Positions 43,345-54,057 of a stretch of DNA of 64,000 nt are shown here, in pieces. Under the pieces are notes generated by a model, which did not search any database, was not told the origin of the DNA, and saw only the letters and a list, made by a program, of their open reading frames with translations. A program made the position numbers and the translations under genes. Location: contig NC_053037.3 of assembly GCF_002575655.3 (NCBI RefSeq), forward strand, positions 500,968,544 through 501,032,543, written 5' to 3'. Source of the stretch: Aegilops tauschii subsp. strangulata. Taxonomy: Eukaryota > Streptophyta > Magnoliopsida > Poales > Poaceae. Numbering within the stretch: position 1 is the stretch's first letter; every line of letters starts with the position of its first letter.

Positions 43345-44308
43345 GTGATGGTAAAGCTTTGTAATGCCCCGGCCCTAAAGCGAGAGATGGTTGTGCACGA
43401 GGAGGGCGAGATCATGCCGACGGAACAGGACCCGATGATGGAACTCTCTATGGTTTCGATGGACCTCACCTTGCTCCACTGCCCCTTGTGCCTCCGCCCC
43501 TTGAAGCCTCTAGTGTATGAGGTTCGAATACACCTCGTACGTTCGGCTGATCGAGCAAGGTGCAGGTTTCTTGATTGATGTGATGTTCGATTGATTTGTA
43601 CAGTTCACGGGAGGGCACCTGGCCTACGTGGACTGTCGCGTCGAGCGCCCCGGGAACTAGCGGCAGTGCCAGAAGTGCGAGTGCGGCGGTGGCTTCGACG
43701 TGCGGAACATGGCAGTGGATGCCATCCTCTCCTCGGTGAGGGTGGAGTGCCCGCACGAAGGTTGTGGGCTCTACGTCACTTACCACAAGCTCGCCGATCA
43801 CCAGAGCGTGTGTCCGCTCGCGCCCTGCAAATGCCCCGTGCCCGTCTGCGGCTATGAAGGTCCGCCGCCGACGCTCTCCCATCACATCAGCACTGTGCAT
43901 CCCATGCCCGTGCACAGGATCCAGTACGGCAAGGTGCTCCAGCTGCAAGGGCCACTGTCGGAGCCACATCTCTTGCTGTTCGCGGAGGAGGACGACCGCT
44001 CGTTTTTCTTGGTCGGCGGCGTGCTCGACATTGGTGCGCCTATCACCGTGTCGGTCGTCTGCATCAGAGCGGGGGTGTCCTCACTACCGCACTACGTGGC
44101 CAAGATGTGGGCGAACGGCCCGCCGAGGGAGCCCAAAGGCAGGACCGACGCTGTCAAGGTGGAAATGGAGGTGACAAGCGGCAAGGATCCCAGCGACATC
44201 GCCGTGCAGGAGCTGGCCTTCTTCACAGTTTCGCCCAAGCTGCTGGCCGAGGCTGGGTTGTCGAGGACGGTGTCCCTCCACATTCAAATTGACAAGCTCA
44301 CCTCCTAA
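43345..44308 (+). pseudogene. SINA-like E3 ubiquitin ligase gene with a stop in the RING region
   Basis: Exon 1 (43345-43521) encodes an acidic N-terminus and the first RING half LLHCPLCLRPLKPLVYE. An 82-nt intron (43522-43603, GT..ACAG) joins in phase to FTGGHLAYVDCRVERPGN. There a TAG (43658-43660) interrupts, followed by RQCQKCECGGGFDVRN. From 43700 an open frame of 202 residues has the SIAH-type zinc finger (CPHEGCGLYVTYHKLADHQS, CKCPVPVCGYEGPP, HHISTVH) and a substrate-binding beta-rich domain (LLLFAEEDDRSFFLVGGVLD) ending IQIDKLTS. The length fits grass SINA-like proteins. Such ligases tag targets for the proteasome. Besides the stop, two RING cysteines seem replaced (Phe before TGGHLA, Tyr after). 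A short product lacking RING could start at 43709. Confidence 0.82.
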
Positions 44309-45335
44309 ATGATTCTACAGTGCCTTCTGTTTATCTTAGTAATATGCTAATATAGGGGTTAGCTCAGTCTACTTTAGCTTAAGAGGTGGTGGGTTTTGGT
44401 GGCGATGCAGCAATAACTTCGTCATCAGATCAGCAGCTAAAGTAATTTCCAGCAGTCGAATGGATATTTTGTGTCTGTTGGATATAAAGATCCTTTGGGT
44501 AAGAAGTATAACAGCTTATATGCTTGTTTGTTCAGGAAGTGTTGCATACTTGTGCGAGTTGTCGCGACACATCAAAGTAGTACTACTACTAGTAGTATTC
44601 CCTCCGATCCTAATTTCTCTGCACATAAGTCAAGGTGCAGATACCAAGGAGGGCCTGGTTGTGTCTATACTTGGACAACTCACCCGACTGCGCACCAGGC
44701 AGACGAAGCTCGTGTCGTGTTGGTGCCGTGTGCGGCCCGCACATTAACCAAAACCTCGCGCCTCCAGCTTAGCCTCCGTGTTTTAAACTTCTCAATCTCA
44801 AGGCCAAGGAGCAACGTGAAATCTATGATAGAGCCAATCGGATGGTTGAGGACACTACAATTCGTAGCGACAGATGCGTGTGTGAGAGAGGACGAGTGCG
44901 TGCGTGCACCTCTTCTCTTCCTGTAACATACTAAACTCAGAGTACAAGTGTATGTGGGCGGCATCGACCTAGGGAGCAAGAGATGGTGCGTGCGAGAAGT
45001 CCCGAGATATAGGTGTAATGCGTATGAAAAAAAGACTAGTCTATAGCTCGCCACGAGGCTATTCCTGTCGAACGCCCCAATAACCGTAAGATATGTATCC
45101 GACGTACACAGCAGTAGAAAAAGAACTACCATGGCATATGCTACTCCATGGCCGAGAACACGTGCCCATGTTACGCCATTCGGGAATAGTGCCGCACTTC
45201 GAAACTAGAACCGTTAATAAATTTTGAGCTTGCGTCTCGTCACATTCCAAATTACTACTACCACGCTATATTTAATTGCAAACTTGTTCACGCTGATCAC
45301 AACCTAAATGGTTTCCCACTTAGGAGTGTATTAGT
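44309..45335. other. Intergenic stretch
   Basis: There is no gene. A Stowaway-like left end (ATTCCCTCCGATCCTAATTT) lies at about 44598-44620 without a matching right end. Confidence 0.4.
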
Positions 45336-45342
45336 ACTCGGT

Positions 45343-45350
45343 TATAAATA
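45343..45350 (+). promoter_or_regulatory. TATA box of the 10-residue-repeat gene
   Basis: TATAAATA lies 91 bp before the ATG at 45441. The expected transcript start is near 45375-45385, giving an A/C-rich leader of about 60 nt without upstream ATG. Confidence 0.7.
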
Positions 45351-45440
45351 CTACTATGCCAAGATGACTGCACATTCCTCCTCAACACCTCATCCACAAA
45401 AAACAAACAAGTCATTCAACATCCTTCCCTTGCGTCTGCC

Positions 45441-46142
45441 ATGGCCAGCGTGAGTTTTGGGTCGAGAGATTACCACCAGGGAGAGGCGAGCATGGAAGTG
45501 GAAGCACGAGAGATGTCCCGCCTCGCCGCGAAAGCAGCCAGCATGTCCTGCCGCGCGGAAGTAACAGCACAGAGGTCCCGCCGCACCGTCAAAGTAGCAC
45601 GGATGTCCTGCCGAGCCGTCGATGCAGCAGACTGGTCCCGCCGAGCCGTCGATGCAGCAGACTGGTCCGGCCGTGCTGCGGAAGCAACACAGATGTCCCG
45701 CTGCACCGCGAATGCAGCAGAGATGTCCCGCCACGCCGCGGTGGCCTGGAAAAATGTCTCGCGGGCAAGCGACGACTCTTACACGCGCATGCATGCGATC
45801 GTCCATAGCCAGATGGATCAGATCTCCGGCTGGGCGAGGTTGCACGACGACATGAAAGCCTCGTTTGAACAGGCTACCGGCGTCATCCGACAACTAAGGG
45901 AGGGCAATAAGAGGCTCCGGGCCGAGCGCGACCTGCTGAGGGCGAAGTTCGTCCAAAGTGCAGAGCAGCAAGAGGAGACCAGTGCCTTGTTGAAGAGGAC
46001 TGGCGTCATCGTCAAGAAACTTATGGACGAGAATGACATGCTCCACATCGAGCGCCAAAGGCTGGTGGAGGAATCCGTGGATGCTCTCAAGCAGCATCTT
46101 GAGGACACAACAGATCTCATCTCCGCTCGCCGTGGAGACTAG
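45441..46142 (+). CDS. Unknown 233-residue protein with eight 10-residue repeats and a coiled coil
   Basis: A single open frame starts at an ATG in strong plant context (GCCATGGCC) behind a TATA box and ends at TAG 46140-46142. Residues 22-101 form eight tandem 10-mers with a Ser at positions 26, 36, 46, 56, 66, 76, 86 and 96. The consensus is about A-x-x-(M/W)-S-(R/C)-R-A-x-x, for example VDAADWSRRA. Residues 115-230 are strongly helical with heptad-like leucines (GVIRQLREGNKRLRAERDLL, LMDENDMLHIERQRLVEE), a likely dimerising coiled coil. No signal peptide or membrane span is seen. The protein is rich in Arg and Ala in the N-terminal half. I do not recognise a family. Nuclear or cytosolic scaffold use is only a guess. 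The flanks lack obvious transposon ends. Confidence 0.65.
   Translation: MASVSFGSRDYHQGEASMEVEAREMSRLAAKAASMSCRAEVTAQRSRRTVKVARMSCRAVDAADWSRRAVDAADWSGRAAEATQMSRCTANAAEMSRHAAVAWKNVSRASDDSYTRMHAIVHSQMDQISGWARLHDDMKASFEQATGVIRQLREGNKRLRAERDLLRAKFVQSAEQQEETSALLKRTGVIVKKLMDENDMLHIERQRLVEESVDALKQHLEDTTDLISARRGD
45504..45743 (+). repeat. 30-bp in-frame tandem repeat within the gene
   Basis: Units of 30 bp, for example GACTGGTCCCGCCGAGCCGT, occur about eight times. Two central neighbours are nearly identical and the outer ones are diverged, so the array grew by local duplication. The reverse strand shows a false Cys/Gly-rich frame. Confidence 0.82.
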
Positions 46143-46779
46143 TTCCCGCGGCCTACAGCAACGCATCAAGAAAGTAGAGATCAGCGAGCCAGGTCGTTGT
46201 CTTCCTTCTTCTTTTGCCCTTGTGTATTTCGGGCGTAGCCGCGTGTGGCTTTTTTAATTATCTTCCTAATTATGTAAGACAATTATTATCCACTGTCGTC
46301 GTCATTATATATCCATCAATCTTGCTATAAGTCGTAGTACATGCTATATAGGTCCGTCGGATCTTACATCAAGATCCGTGCAAAATTTTCTTTTCAGATT
46401 TTCTTTTTTCTCTCTTAAATCTCGGTCGAGTGAGACATAGCCACCCCATTAAAAGGCTCGGGCGCCATTAATGGAGACCTTGGGAGAGAGGTGGGCGGCA
46501 GATGGAGGTCAAAGGGCTCTCCTCCCGATAAGCACGCGCAGGGGTCTGATCACACGCCTCCCGTACTCAAATACTAGCTACCCTGCATGGCGCCTCCTTG
46601 CTAATAAAAAAGGGGACGCGTGGCGGCACGTAAATGTAAGTAGAACGCCCACGGTTTCAATAATACTTGTGTTTCCGATTGTAACGTGACAGCACTTGTT
46701 CCAAAATGACTTTGTTGATTGCTAATGTGTGGGCCTTCGCAAATCGGACATCAAAATTACCACAACATGTTGGTGCCAT
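46143..46779. other. 3' flank and intergenic stretch
   Basis: There is no further gene. TTTTTAATTA and TAATTATGTAAG after 46250 could serve as polyadenylation context of the upstream gene. Confidence 0.35.
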
Positions 46780-47565
46780 GTCATGACACCAAGCCAAGTT
46801 TCATGATTTTCATGCGTGTTTTGGATTTACAGGAATTAAAAAACCAAGTTTCTCAATGTTTCCGGCCGAGCCACGACGCCTAGATGTTTGAATTTCATTG
46901 CCATTTCTTGCATGGGACCTAGAAATTTACCCGAGGACACACATGTGATTTTTCAACCAACTTTGGTGCACTGGAGCATGTGCTTGAAGTTCAAATTTGA
47001 ATTATGCACACAAAGGTGACACGTTCCCTCCCAGAACCACGAGCCTTCTTGAGTGAAGCTCCGGTTTGTAAGAAGCTTATACCAAAACTTGTTCCAATTC
47101 GGCCCAATTTTTTGCAGGCGAGTTTTGGATTTACAGGAATTTAAAAACCAAGTTTCTCGATATTCTCGGCCGAGTCACGACGCCTAGATGTTTGAATTTC
47201 ATTCCCATTTCTTGCATGGGACCTAGAAATTCACCCAAGGACACACATGTGATTTTTCAACCATCTTTGGTGCACCGGAGCATGTGCTTGCAGTTCAAAT
47301 TTGAATTATGCACATTAAATGTCCAGAAACTCAATTAATGTATAAAAAATCCAAACGAACCCGGAATAATTCCAAAATTTAACAGGGCACTCATATAGTT
47401 CTATGTTGCCTCTGTAAAGAAAATCAGGGGGCAGTGTATATCGTTTCGCACATAAAGGTGACACGTTCCCTCTCGAAACCACGAGGCTTGTTGAGAGAAT
47501 CTCCGATATTGCAAGAAGCTTAGACCAAAACTTGTCCCAATTCAGCCAAAAATTATACATATGAA
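46780..47565. repeat. Inverted relatives of the CACTA-A 501-bp unit
   Basis: The inverse of the CACTA-A marker phrases occurs here in inverse order: TTTCTTGCATGGGACCTAGA and ACACACATGTGATTTTTCAA (at about 46905 and 47210), and ACACGTTCCCTC followed by AAGAAGCTTA.ACCAAAACTT (at about 47029 and 47461). Two incomplete units are present. The source element may be another CACTA of the same family in reverse orientation; its ends were not found. Confidence 0.75.
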
Positions 47566-48197
47566 AACATGGTTTAGATTATCCCAAACATCTCGCTACC
47601 TAGACCAATGTACTCTAATTTGAATTCAACATAAAATGGATACAAATATTTGAATTGGAGATCATATGGTACATGTAGTTCATAGTGAAATATGATTACT
47701 GCTATATGCATGTTTTTTGTTATCAAGATAATATTTAAATGATGGTATGACTTGACAACAATCGTATTCAATAAGGAAAATTGATTCAAATTTAGTCCAT
47801 ATGATAGACGACAATATATATGTTCACAGGGTGGAGTAAAATGTTCATATATGATGGAAGATCAAAATGTAGGACTACATCCATTATAAACCGCAACGTC
47901 GCCTAACGATATATTCGAATTCAACATAATGTGGATTCAAAAATTGAAATTCGAGATCTTGGCATTTGTAATCATATAAAAAGGGACATGACTCTTTCTT
48001 TTGGTGGGAATTGATTTGTTTTTTGTTGTTATTGAGGGAAGTGCGAATCGATTTGGTACTGTACAGGGTAATCTTATTCTCCCGATTTTTTTTACATTTT
48101 TCTTATAGTTTTTTCAATGGCATTTATAGCAATATAGTAAAAGGGGACATGACTCTCTTGTGTCTTGTATGAATTGTTTTTTTTTGTAAACGTTAAG
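47566..48197. other. AT-rich intergenic stretch
   Basis: There is no gene. GGGACATGACTCT with a following T-rich tract occurs at about 47982 and 48142, a short direct repeat of 160 bp spacing. Confidence 0.4.
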
Positions 48198-49822
48198 TTT
48201 GTTCAACCAAACATGGAATCCGCGCCTTGTTATCCCAAAATATTCAAGCTCGAGTATCTTTTGTCTCATCTGCTTTGAAACTCCCGCCTCTTCAACCTGC
48301 GCCGCGCCTTGTTATCCTGAAATTTTGATGCACGTGAAAACTGCCTCATCATCCGAACTCGGTCCCGCAGCCCAGACACACGAAATACCCCTTCTACCCC
48401 TCAGTCGGAAATGCCGACTCGAAGTCGCGTGGTCAAAACTGGTGGGGGTACGTTGGTAACTTACTCTACATTTCGGACAAGCGCGTCCCTAAGCAATGGC
48501 TCCCCCTACCTTCCCCTTCGCCCCCCATTCGTACACCGAGGCCGCCAAAACCCACGAAACCCCACCCTCCTCCGTTGGCCTCCCGACCACCGCCCAGTCG
48601 GAGACTCTTCCCCGACAACGTCGTCCACCGCAAGAGCTCGACGTCCCTCATCCACCGCACCGGATGAGGATCCGTCGTCGATCTCGTCGTCCTGCCGGAT
48701 CAGCCGCCCCGTCCTCCACCTCCAAGGAGCTGCCCTGATGTTCGCCTCATCTATCGCGCCACCCCCATCCCCACAGCGCCGTCTTGACCTACCCCCCCGG
48801 AACCGCAGCACCCTCACCAATTCCTCCGATGAAGCCGAGGACAACTCGGTGCCACCAAGGAGGTTCTGCACTCACCACTGCATTTTATCTTCTATTTGAT
48901 CTCACGAGACTGCCGGTGCTCGATACCGAGCAGCCATGGCGGGTCTCCATCGACGACGCCGTCGCCGGCCACTTCATCCATGGTGTCTCTCCTCCATGTC
49001 GTTGCTAGCTGCAGCTGCTCCAGCTCTCGCTCGCGCTGCTGCTGCTCCTCCGCCCCTCGCTCGTGCTGCCGCTCTGTTCTTGCTGTTGGTCACGCTGCTG
49101 CATTGCTTTTGCTTTCGTTCGTGCTACTGCTCCACTCTTGCTCTCGTTCGTGCTGCTGCTCTGCTCTTGCTCTCTCTCGCGCTGCTGCTGCTGCACGAGC
49201 TCCGACAGCTACAGGAGTTGCTGCTTTAGCACTCGCTCGTGGTGCTGCTGCACGACTTGCTCTCTGCTAGTGTGTTCCCTGCTCGAGCATCTGCTAATTT
49301 AGATCACTGCTTCTCTACTACTAGTGCTCGAACGCCCTAAACAACTATTGTAATGCTCTGCTACTAGTTCAATCAGTTTCGACAGTAAAATTCAGTTTCG
49401 ACTGTAAAGTTCAGTTTCTTCAGTTAAGTTCAGAGTGAATAGTATCTACCGCATCTGTCGGAGAGGCCGTGGTGCGGCTCATGCGTTTTACATCTAGCAC
49501 TTTTTGGTGATGTATTTTACATCATCTATTGCAGATGATATTAGAGTTCCACTTCAGATTAACGTTGTCTGTCTTGTCCCGCTTTAGCCTCGCCGTTGTA
49601 CACCTCACCGGAGCTATTCCAACGACAGAACCGTCCATCATAGCGGAGCAGTACCCTCGGCGCCGTTTCTAGAGGCCTCAGATCTTCTTCCCCGCCTACG
49701 ACAGTCACACCAGCATCACCATCATCCACGTCCAACCCAATGATGCTAAGGTCGACAAGGCTATGCCAAAGAGGTTGTACACTCGTCGCATCACTTTGTT
49801 ACTTTGCATTCATGTCGACCCC
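48198..49822 (+). other. GC-rich, gene-like but unresolved repeat region
   Basis: Pro/Ser/Arg-rich open frames at 48411-48899 and a Ser/Cys/Leu-rich low-complexity stretch from (GCTGCTGCT) repeats at 49005-49270 do not resemble known proteins. A phrase of the type CCAA(A/G)GAGGTT.T.CACTCG occurs at about 48853 and 49765, with a third form at 50455, so exon-like blocks repeat. It is most likely the inside of an unclassified transposon. Confidence 0.4.
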
Positions 49823-49825
49823 TTA

Positions 49826-50224
49826 GGGATCCTTTGCTATGGTACTACTATAAGTGCATTTGGTTAGAAGGAGTGGAGCAAAGCAAATCTGGAGGATTTT
49901 TTTCCTTTGGTGTCTCATTCAAAGAAAAAACATAGCAATTTTAATATCCACTTGGACGTCCTTTTCAAATTAATATGCATGAAGAACAGGACTAATTGCA
50001 TTACTGGCATAATAAGATTCTTATTTTTTTTCATTTTCACGTGGTTCGACTTTAATTTGACCATGTTTCTCCATTCCTGTGTTCTTCCAATTCATGTGAA
50101 CCAAACACCCAGGTTGACAGAAATCCTATGTTTCCAAATGCTCTATTTTGCACATGCATTCCTATCCTATTCCTGTGTTTTTCCTGTCCCTGCGTTTATA
50201 GAATCCTCCAATTCTAAGGAGCCC
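49826..50224. mobile_element. Tourist-like MITE (PIF/Harbinger type)
   Basis: The 399-bp element has ends GGGATCCTTTG and the inverse of CTAAGGAGCCC, both flanked by TTA. GGAGGATT follows inside both ends. The middle has an ORF-like but unsupported stretch. Confidence 0.55.
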
Positions 50225-50487
50225 TTACAGATTTACTTCATTTTCAGATAGGCGTCAAAGAAAACTCTGTGTGTTATGTCCTGCTCCTGCCGTGCTGTCA
50301 TCCACCCCACCTGAGGTGCACCATTGGTAGAAGCGTTCACTGCAGCAGAGATTCCCCCTGCAGACTTTATTTTGCCGCCTCAGATCATCTTCCGTGTTGC
50401 CGGTAACCACGCCAACTGCATTACCATCATCGACTAAGAAGATGAACCTGAGGACTACACAGTTCTACAAGAGAGGTCGCACTCTTT

Positions 50488-51475
50488 TGTTGGTGGGAAA
50501 CGACACCTATGGGATCACAAGAATCCCTACTACGGTTGTCGGGGCGCGGGGTTGTGAGAAGAGCAGGATTAGCAGTCAGCACAAGGGTCGTTTACCCAGG
50601 TTCGGGCCGCGAAGACGCGTAATACCCTAGTCCTGCTTTGGTGTGTATTTGAGAGAGTTCTTGAGCTCTCGAACTAGCTATGGTGGCTGCATAGTCCAAA
50701 AGAGCTGAATACCTCTCCAGTATGCCAAGGGCCTCCTTTTATAGTCGAAAGGGGCTGCCACAGTGGCACACAGGAGGTGAAAAGGCCTACAGTGCTGCGA
50801 GCTTATCGCTCGTGTTACAGGACAAGACGCATTTAATACGTAGCTTAGGTGTCCCTTAGCTTTATTGGGGACGGGAACGAGGTCCGTCCCGTCTGTTGCC
50901 GCCTCGCCTTGCTTCGACACGCGCCCAGGCCAGCGGTGCATGTAGCGCTATGTAGGCAGGCAGGCAGCTAAGGTGGCGCGGTGGTAGGGTCTTCACGAAG
51001 ATCTGCATGCCACCACGCAGGTGCTTGCTGAGTTGGCGTAGAGGCCGCCTGTCGCCACGCAGGTGCCTGCCCAATGGTTGAGCTAGCAGCTGCTTGGGGA
51101 CGGCGGTGGAGTCTTGGTCGACACGGGCCTGGTTGTGGCCCTGCTGACGCCCTTGGCAAGGGCCTTGCCGGGGCCCGGCAAGGGTCTTGCCGTGGCGTTG
51201 CAGTCGTCCCCGGCAAGGCGCTTGTCGGGGGTCTTGTGAATCTCCTTGGCAAGGATCCCGCCGAGGGTTGCCGTCTTCTGGTTCTCATCGGCTCTCATGT
51301 CTCTATGGTCTTGACAAAGATTTGCATGCTACCACGGAGGTGCCTCCCGAGCCCTAGTTCCAATGTGGTTGGTTGAGTTGGAACCCGTGGGCTCAAGGGT
51401 GGCTCGCTCTGTTAGCATCAGGCAAGTTGCCCCGGCAAGGCTCTTGCCGGGGCCGCGGAGGCTGCCCCGGCAAGG
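50488..51475 (-). mobile_element. LTR-like segment in minus orientation, cut by Gypsy-2
   Basis: The left end TGTTGGTGGGAAACGACACC looks like the inverse of an LTR end (CA). On the minus strand CTATAAAAGG (50744-50735) is a good TATA box, followed by GGGTATTACGCGTCTTCGCG and a C-rich leader. Beyond about 51130 the sequence becomes rich in CCGGCAAGG and its inverse. It continues after Gypsy-2 at 58445. No internal coding part is present, so the type (Gypsy LTR or other) is a guess. Confidence 0.5.
51140..51475. repeat. Cluster of CCGGCAAGG/CCTTGCCGG motifs
   Basis: About ten direct and inverted copies lie within 335 bp, for example CCCCGGCAAGGCTCTTGCCG. Adjacent opposite copies form short hairpins. 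Another pair lies at 58445-58460 across the Gypsy-2 insertion. Confidence 0.8.
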
Positions 51476-53056
51476 TGATACGTCTCCAACGTATCAATAA
51501 TTTTTGATTGCTCCATGCTATATTATCTTCTGTTTTGGACATTATTGGGCTTTATTATTCACTTTTATATTATTTTTGGGACTAACCTATTAACCGGAGG
51601 CCCAGCCAGAATTGCTGTGTTTGCCTATTTCAGAGTTTCGCAGAAAAAGAATATCAAACGGAGTCCAAACGGAATGAAACCTTCGGGAACGTGATTTTCG
51701 GAACGAACATGATCCAGAGGACTTGGACCCTACGTCACAAAACAAAAGAGGAGGCCACGAGGTAGGGGGCGCGCCTACCCCCCCCCCCCCAGGCACACCC
51801 TCCACCCTCGTGGGGCCCCTGTTGCTCCACCGACGTACTCCTTCCTCCTATATATACCTACGTACCCCCAAACGATCAGATACGGAGCCAAAAACCTAAT
51901 TCCACTGCTGCAACATTCTGTACCCACGAGATCCCATCTTGGGGCCTGTTCCGGAGCTCCGCCGGAGGGGGCATCGATCACGGAGGGCTTCTACATCAAC
52001 ACCATAGCCTCTCCGATGATGTGTGAGTAGTTTACCATAGACCTTCGGGTCCATATATAGTTATTAGCTACATGGCTTCTTTTCTCTTTTTGGATCTCAA
52101 TACAATGTTCTCCCCCTCTCTCGTGGAGATCTACTCGATGTAATCTTCTTTTGCGGTGTGTTTGTTGAGACCGATGAATTGTGGGTTCATGATCAAGTTT
52201 ATCTATGAACAATATTTGAATCTTCTCTGAATTCTTTTATGTATGATTGGTTATCTTTGCAAGTCTCTTTGAATTATCAGGTTGGTTTGGCCTACTAGAT
52301 TTTTTTCTTTCAATGGGAGAAGTGCTTAGCTTTGGGTTCAATCTTGCGGTGTCCTTTCGCAGTGACAGTAGGGGCAGCAAGGCACGTATTGTATTGTTGC
52401 CATCGAGGATAACAAGATGGGGTTTTTATCATATTGCATGAATTTATCCCTCTACATCATGTCATCTTGCTTAAGGCGTTACTCTGTTCTTATGAACTTA
52501 ATACTCTAGATGCATGCTGGATAGCGGTCGATGTGTGGAGTAATAGTAGTAGATGCAGGTAGGAGTCGGTCTACTTGTCTCGGACGAGATGCCTATATAC
52601 ATGATCATACCTAGATATTCTCATAACTATGCTCAATTCTGTCAATTGCTCAACAGTAATTTGTTCACCCACCGTAAATATTTATGCTCTTGAGAGAAGC
52701 CACTAGTGAAACCTATGGCCCCCGGGTCTATTTTTCCATCATATTAATCTTTCAATACTTAGTTATTTTCATTTCTTTCTATTTTACTTTGCATCTTTAT
52801 CATAAAAATACCAAAAATATTATCCTATCATATCTATCAGATATCACTCTCGTAAGTGACCGTGTAGGGATTCACAACCCCTTATCGCGTTGGTTGCGAG
52901 GATTTATTTGTTTTTTGTAGGTGCGAGGGACTCGCGCGTAGCCTCCTACTGGATTGATACCTTGGTTCTCAAAAACTGAGGGAAATACTTACGCTACTTT
53001 GCTGGATCACCCTTTCCTCTTCAAGGGAAAACCAACGCAGTTCTCAAGAGGTAGCA
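51476..53056 (+). repeat. Gypsy-2 5' LTR
   Basis: It runs from TGATACGTCTCCAACGTATC to CTCAAGAGGTAGCA. A promoter-like TCCTCCTATATATACC lies at 51841-51857, behind a GC-rich block with a C run at about 51778-51791. Confidence 0.93.
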
Positions 53057-53067
53057 AGATGGATTTC

Positions 53068-53085
53068 TGGCGCCGTTGCCGGGGA
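53068..53085 (+). promoter_or_regulatory. Gypsy-2 primer binding site (tRNA-Asp type)
   Basis: TGGCGCCGTTGCCGGGGA lies 11 bp after the LTR, identical to Gypsy-1. Confidence 0.9.
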
Positions 53086-53496
53086 GGTCTACGCAAAAGT
53101 CAACATACCAAGTACCCATAACAAACCCTTATCTCCCGCATTACATTATTTGCCATTTGCCTCTCGTTTTTCTCTCCCCCACTTCACCCTTGCCGTTTTA
53201 TTCTCCCTCTCTTTTTCGTTCGCCTCTTTGCCGTTTGCTTGTCGTTATGGCTAGTCCTTTATCTTCTCTGTTATCTCCTGAAAATGAAGTTCTCAATTTA
53301 AACAAAGGGAGGGAGAAAATTTGAAAGACGCTTGGTATAGAATTTGCAGTGCTCAAAATAGATCTACCAGGAAGCAATCTACTTCTGTTCTTCTCCGCAA
53401 TTTTTATGTAGGCACTAATCCTTGGTATAGATATATTCTTGATACCATTACCGGAGGGAATTTCTTGGGTAGCCATACTTTTGACTCTTATATGCT
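53086..53496 (+). other. Gypsy-2 leader
   Basis: This is the leader between the primer site and the ORF. A short frame (from 53248, MASPLSSLLSPENEVLNLNK) followed by a shifted frame with ERLGIEFAVLKIDLP-like sequence may be the decayed start of the gag-type protein. Confidence 0.5.
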
Positions 53497-54057
53497 ATGA
53501 TAGATTTATTTGGCTCACCACCTCTTTTGGTTAATGGAACTATGTTAACTTTGGAGCATGTAATGCAAAGACTTGAAATTATTGAAAATAAAGTTGCTAC
53601 CATAGAGTTAATTGAAAATCTGGATAAAAAGATCCACAACCAAATTACCCAATATGGATCTAAGGTAGGAGTCACTTTGAAAAATATTAAAGAGAAGGAA
53701 CCCATAGTTAATGAAAGAATAAATCAAGATTCCACTAGAATCGATAAACTTGAGGGTATCATTACCAACTTGGGAACCGCTTTTTCTTCCGTAAAGAGTA
53801 CTCCAAGTCCTCTGACTAAAATTGCCAAGCTTATGTATGTTCCTAAAAATAAGGGTGAATTCTCTAGTAAGGAAACTGCGGATCTTAAATCTATAAGTAT
53901 TCATCCCAATCTTTTTGGTATCATTAAGGAACCATTTGCTACAAATGAATTTTTCGATCTTGTTCCTAAAAGTTTGATAATTAATAAAAAGAACGAAACT
54001 CTAAAAGATAATAGATGTCTTATTGAAGAATTGCCCACCAAAGATGGCAATACCTAG
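53497..54057 (+). CDS. Gypsy-2 ORF, unknown 186-residue protein
   Basis: The open frame runs from ATG 53497 to TAG 54055-54057. It starts MIDLFGSPPLLVNGTMLTLE, followed by a long helical, coiled-coil-like part (HVMQRLEIIENKVATIELIE and IKEKEPIVNERINQDSTRID), then a basic/polar tail. It has no zinc knuckle, protease motif or membrane span. By position it corresponds to gag, and the coiled coil suggests oligomerisation, but I see no gag core motif. It could be a structural partner protein for packaging or an unrelated leftover. The upstream shifted frame suggests that the original protein was longer. Confidence 0.55.
   Translation: MIDLFGSPPLLVNGTMLTLEHVMQRLEIIENKVATIELIENLDKKIHNQITQYGSKVGVTLKNIKEKEPIVNERINQDSTRIDKLEGIITNLGTAFSSVKSTPSPLTKIAKLMYVPKNKGEFSSKETADLKSISIHPNLFGIIKEPFATNEFFDLVPKSLIINKKNETLKDNRCLIEELPTKDGNT

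Noticed and set aside
44598..44640. Second Stowaway MITE
   Set aside because: Only a left-end-like CCCTCCGATCCTAATT is seen; no inverted right end within 400 bp.
45390..45893. Minus-strand frame with Cys/Gly repeats opposite the 10-residue-repeat gene
   Set aside because: It is the mirror of the 30-bp repeat of the plus-strand gene and has no promoter or homologue.
49005..49302. Ser/Cys/Leu-rich small protein
   Set aside because: It is a GCT/CTC low-complexity run; several frames are open at once.
51083..51376. Gly/Ala/Pro-rich frames in the CCGGCAAGG cluster
   Set aside because: They reflect the repeated DNA motif.
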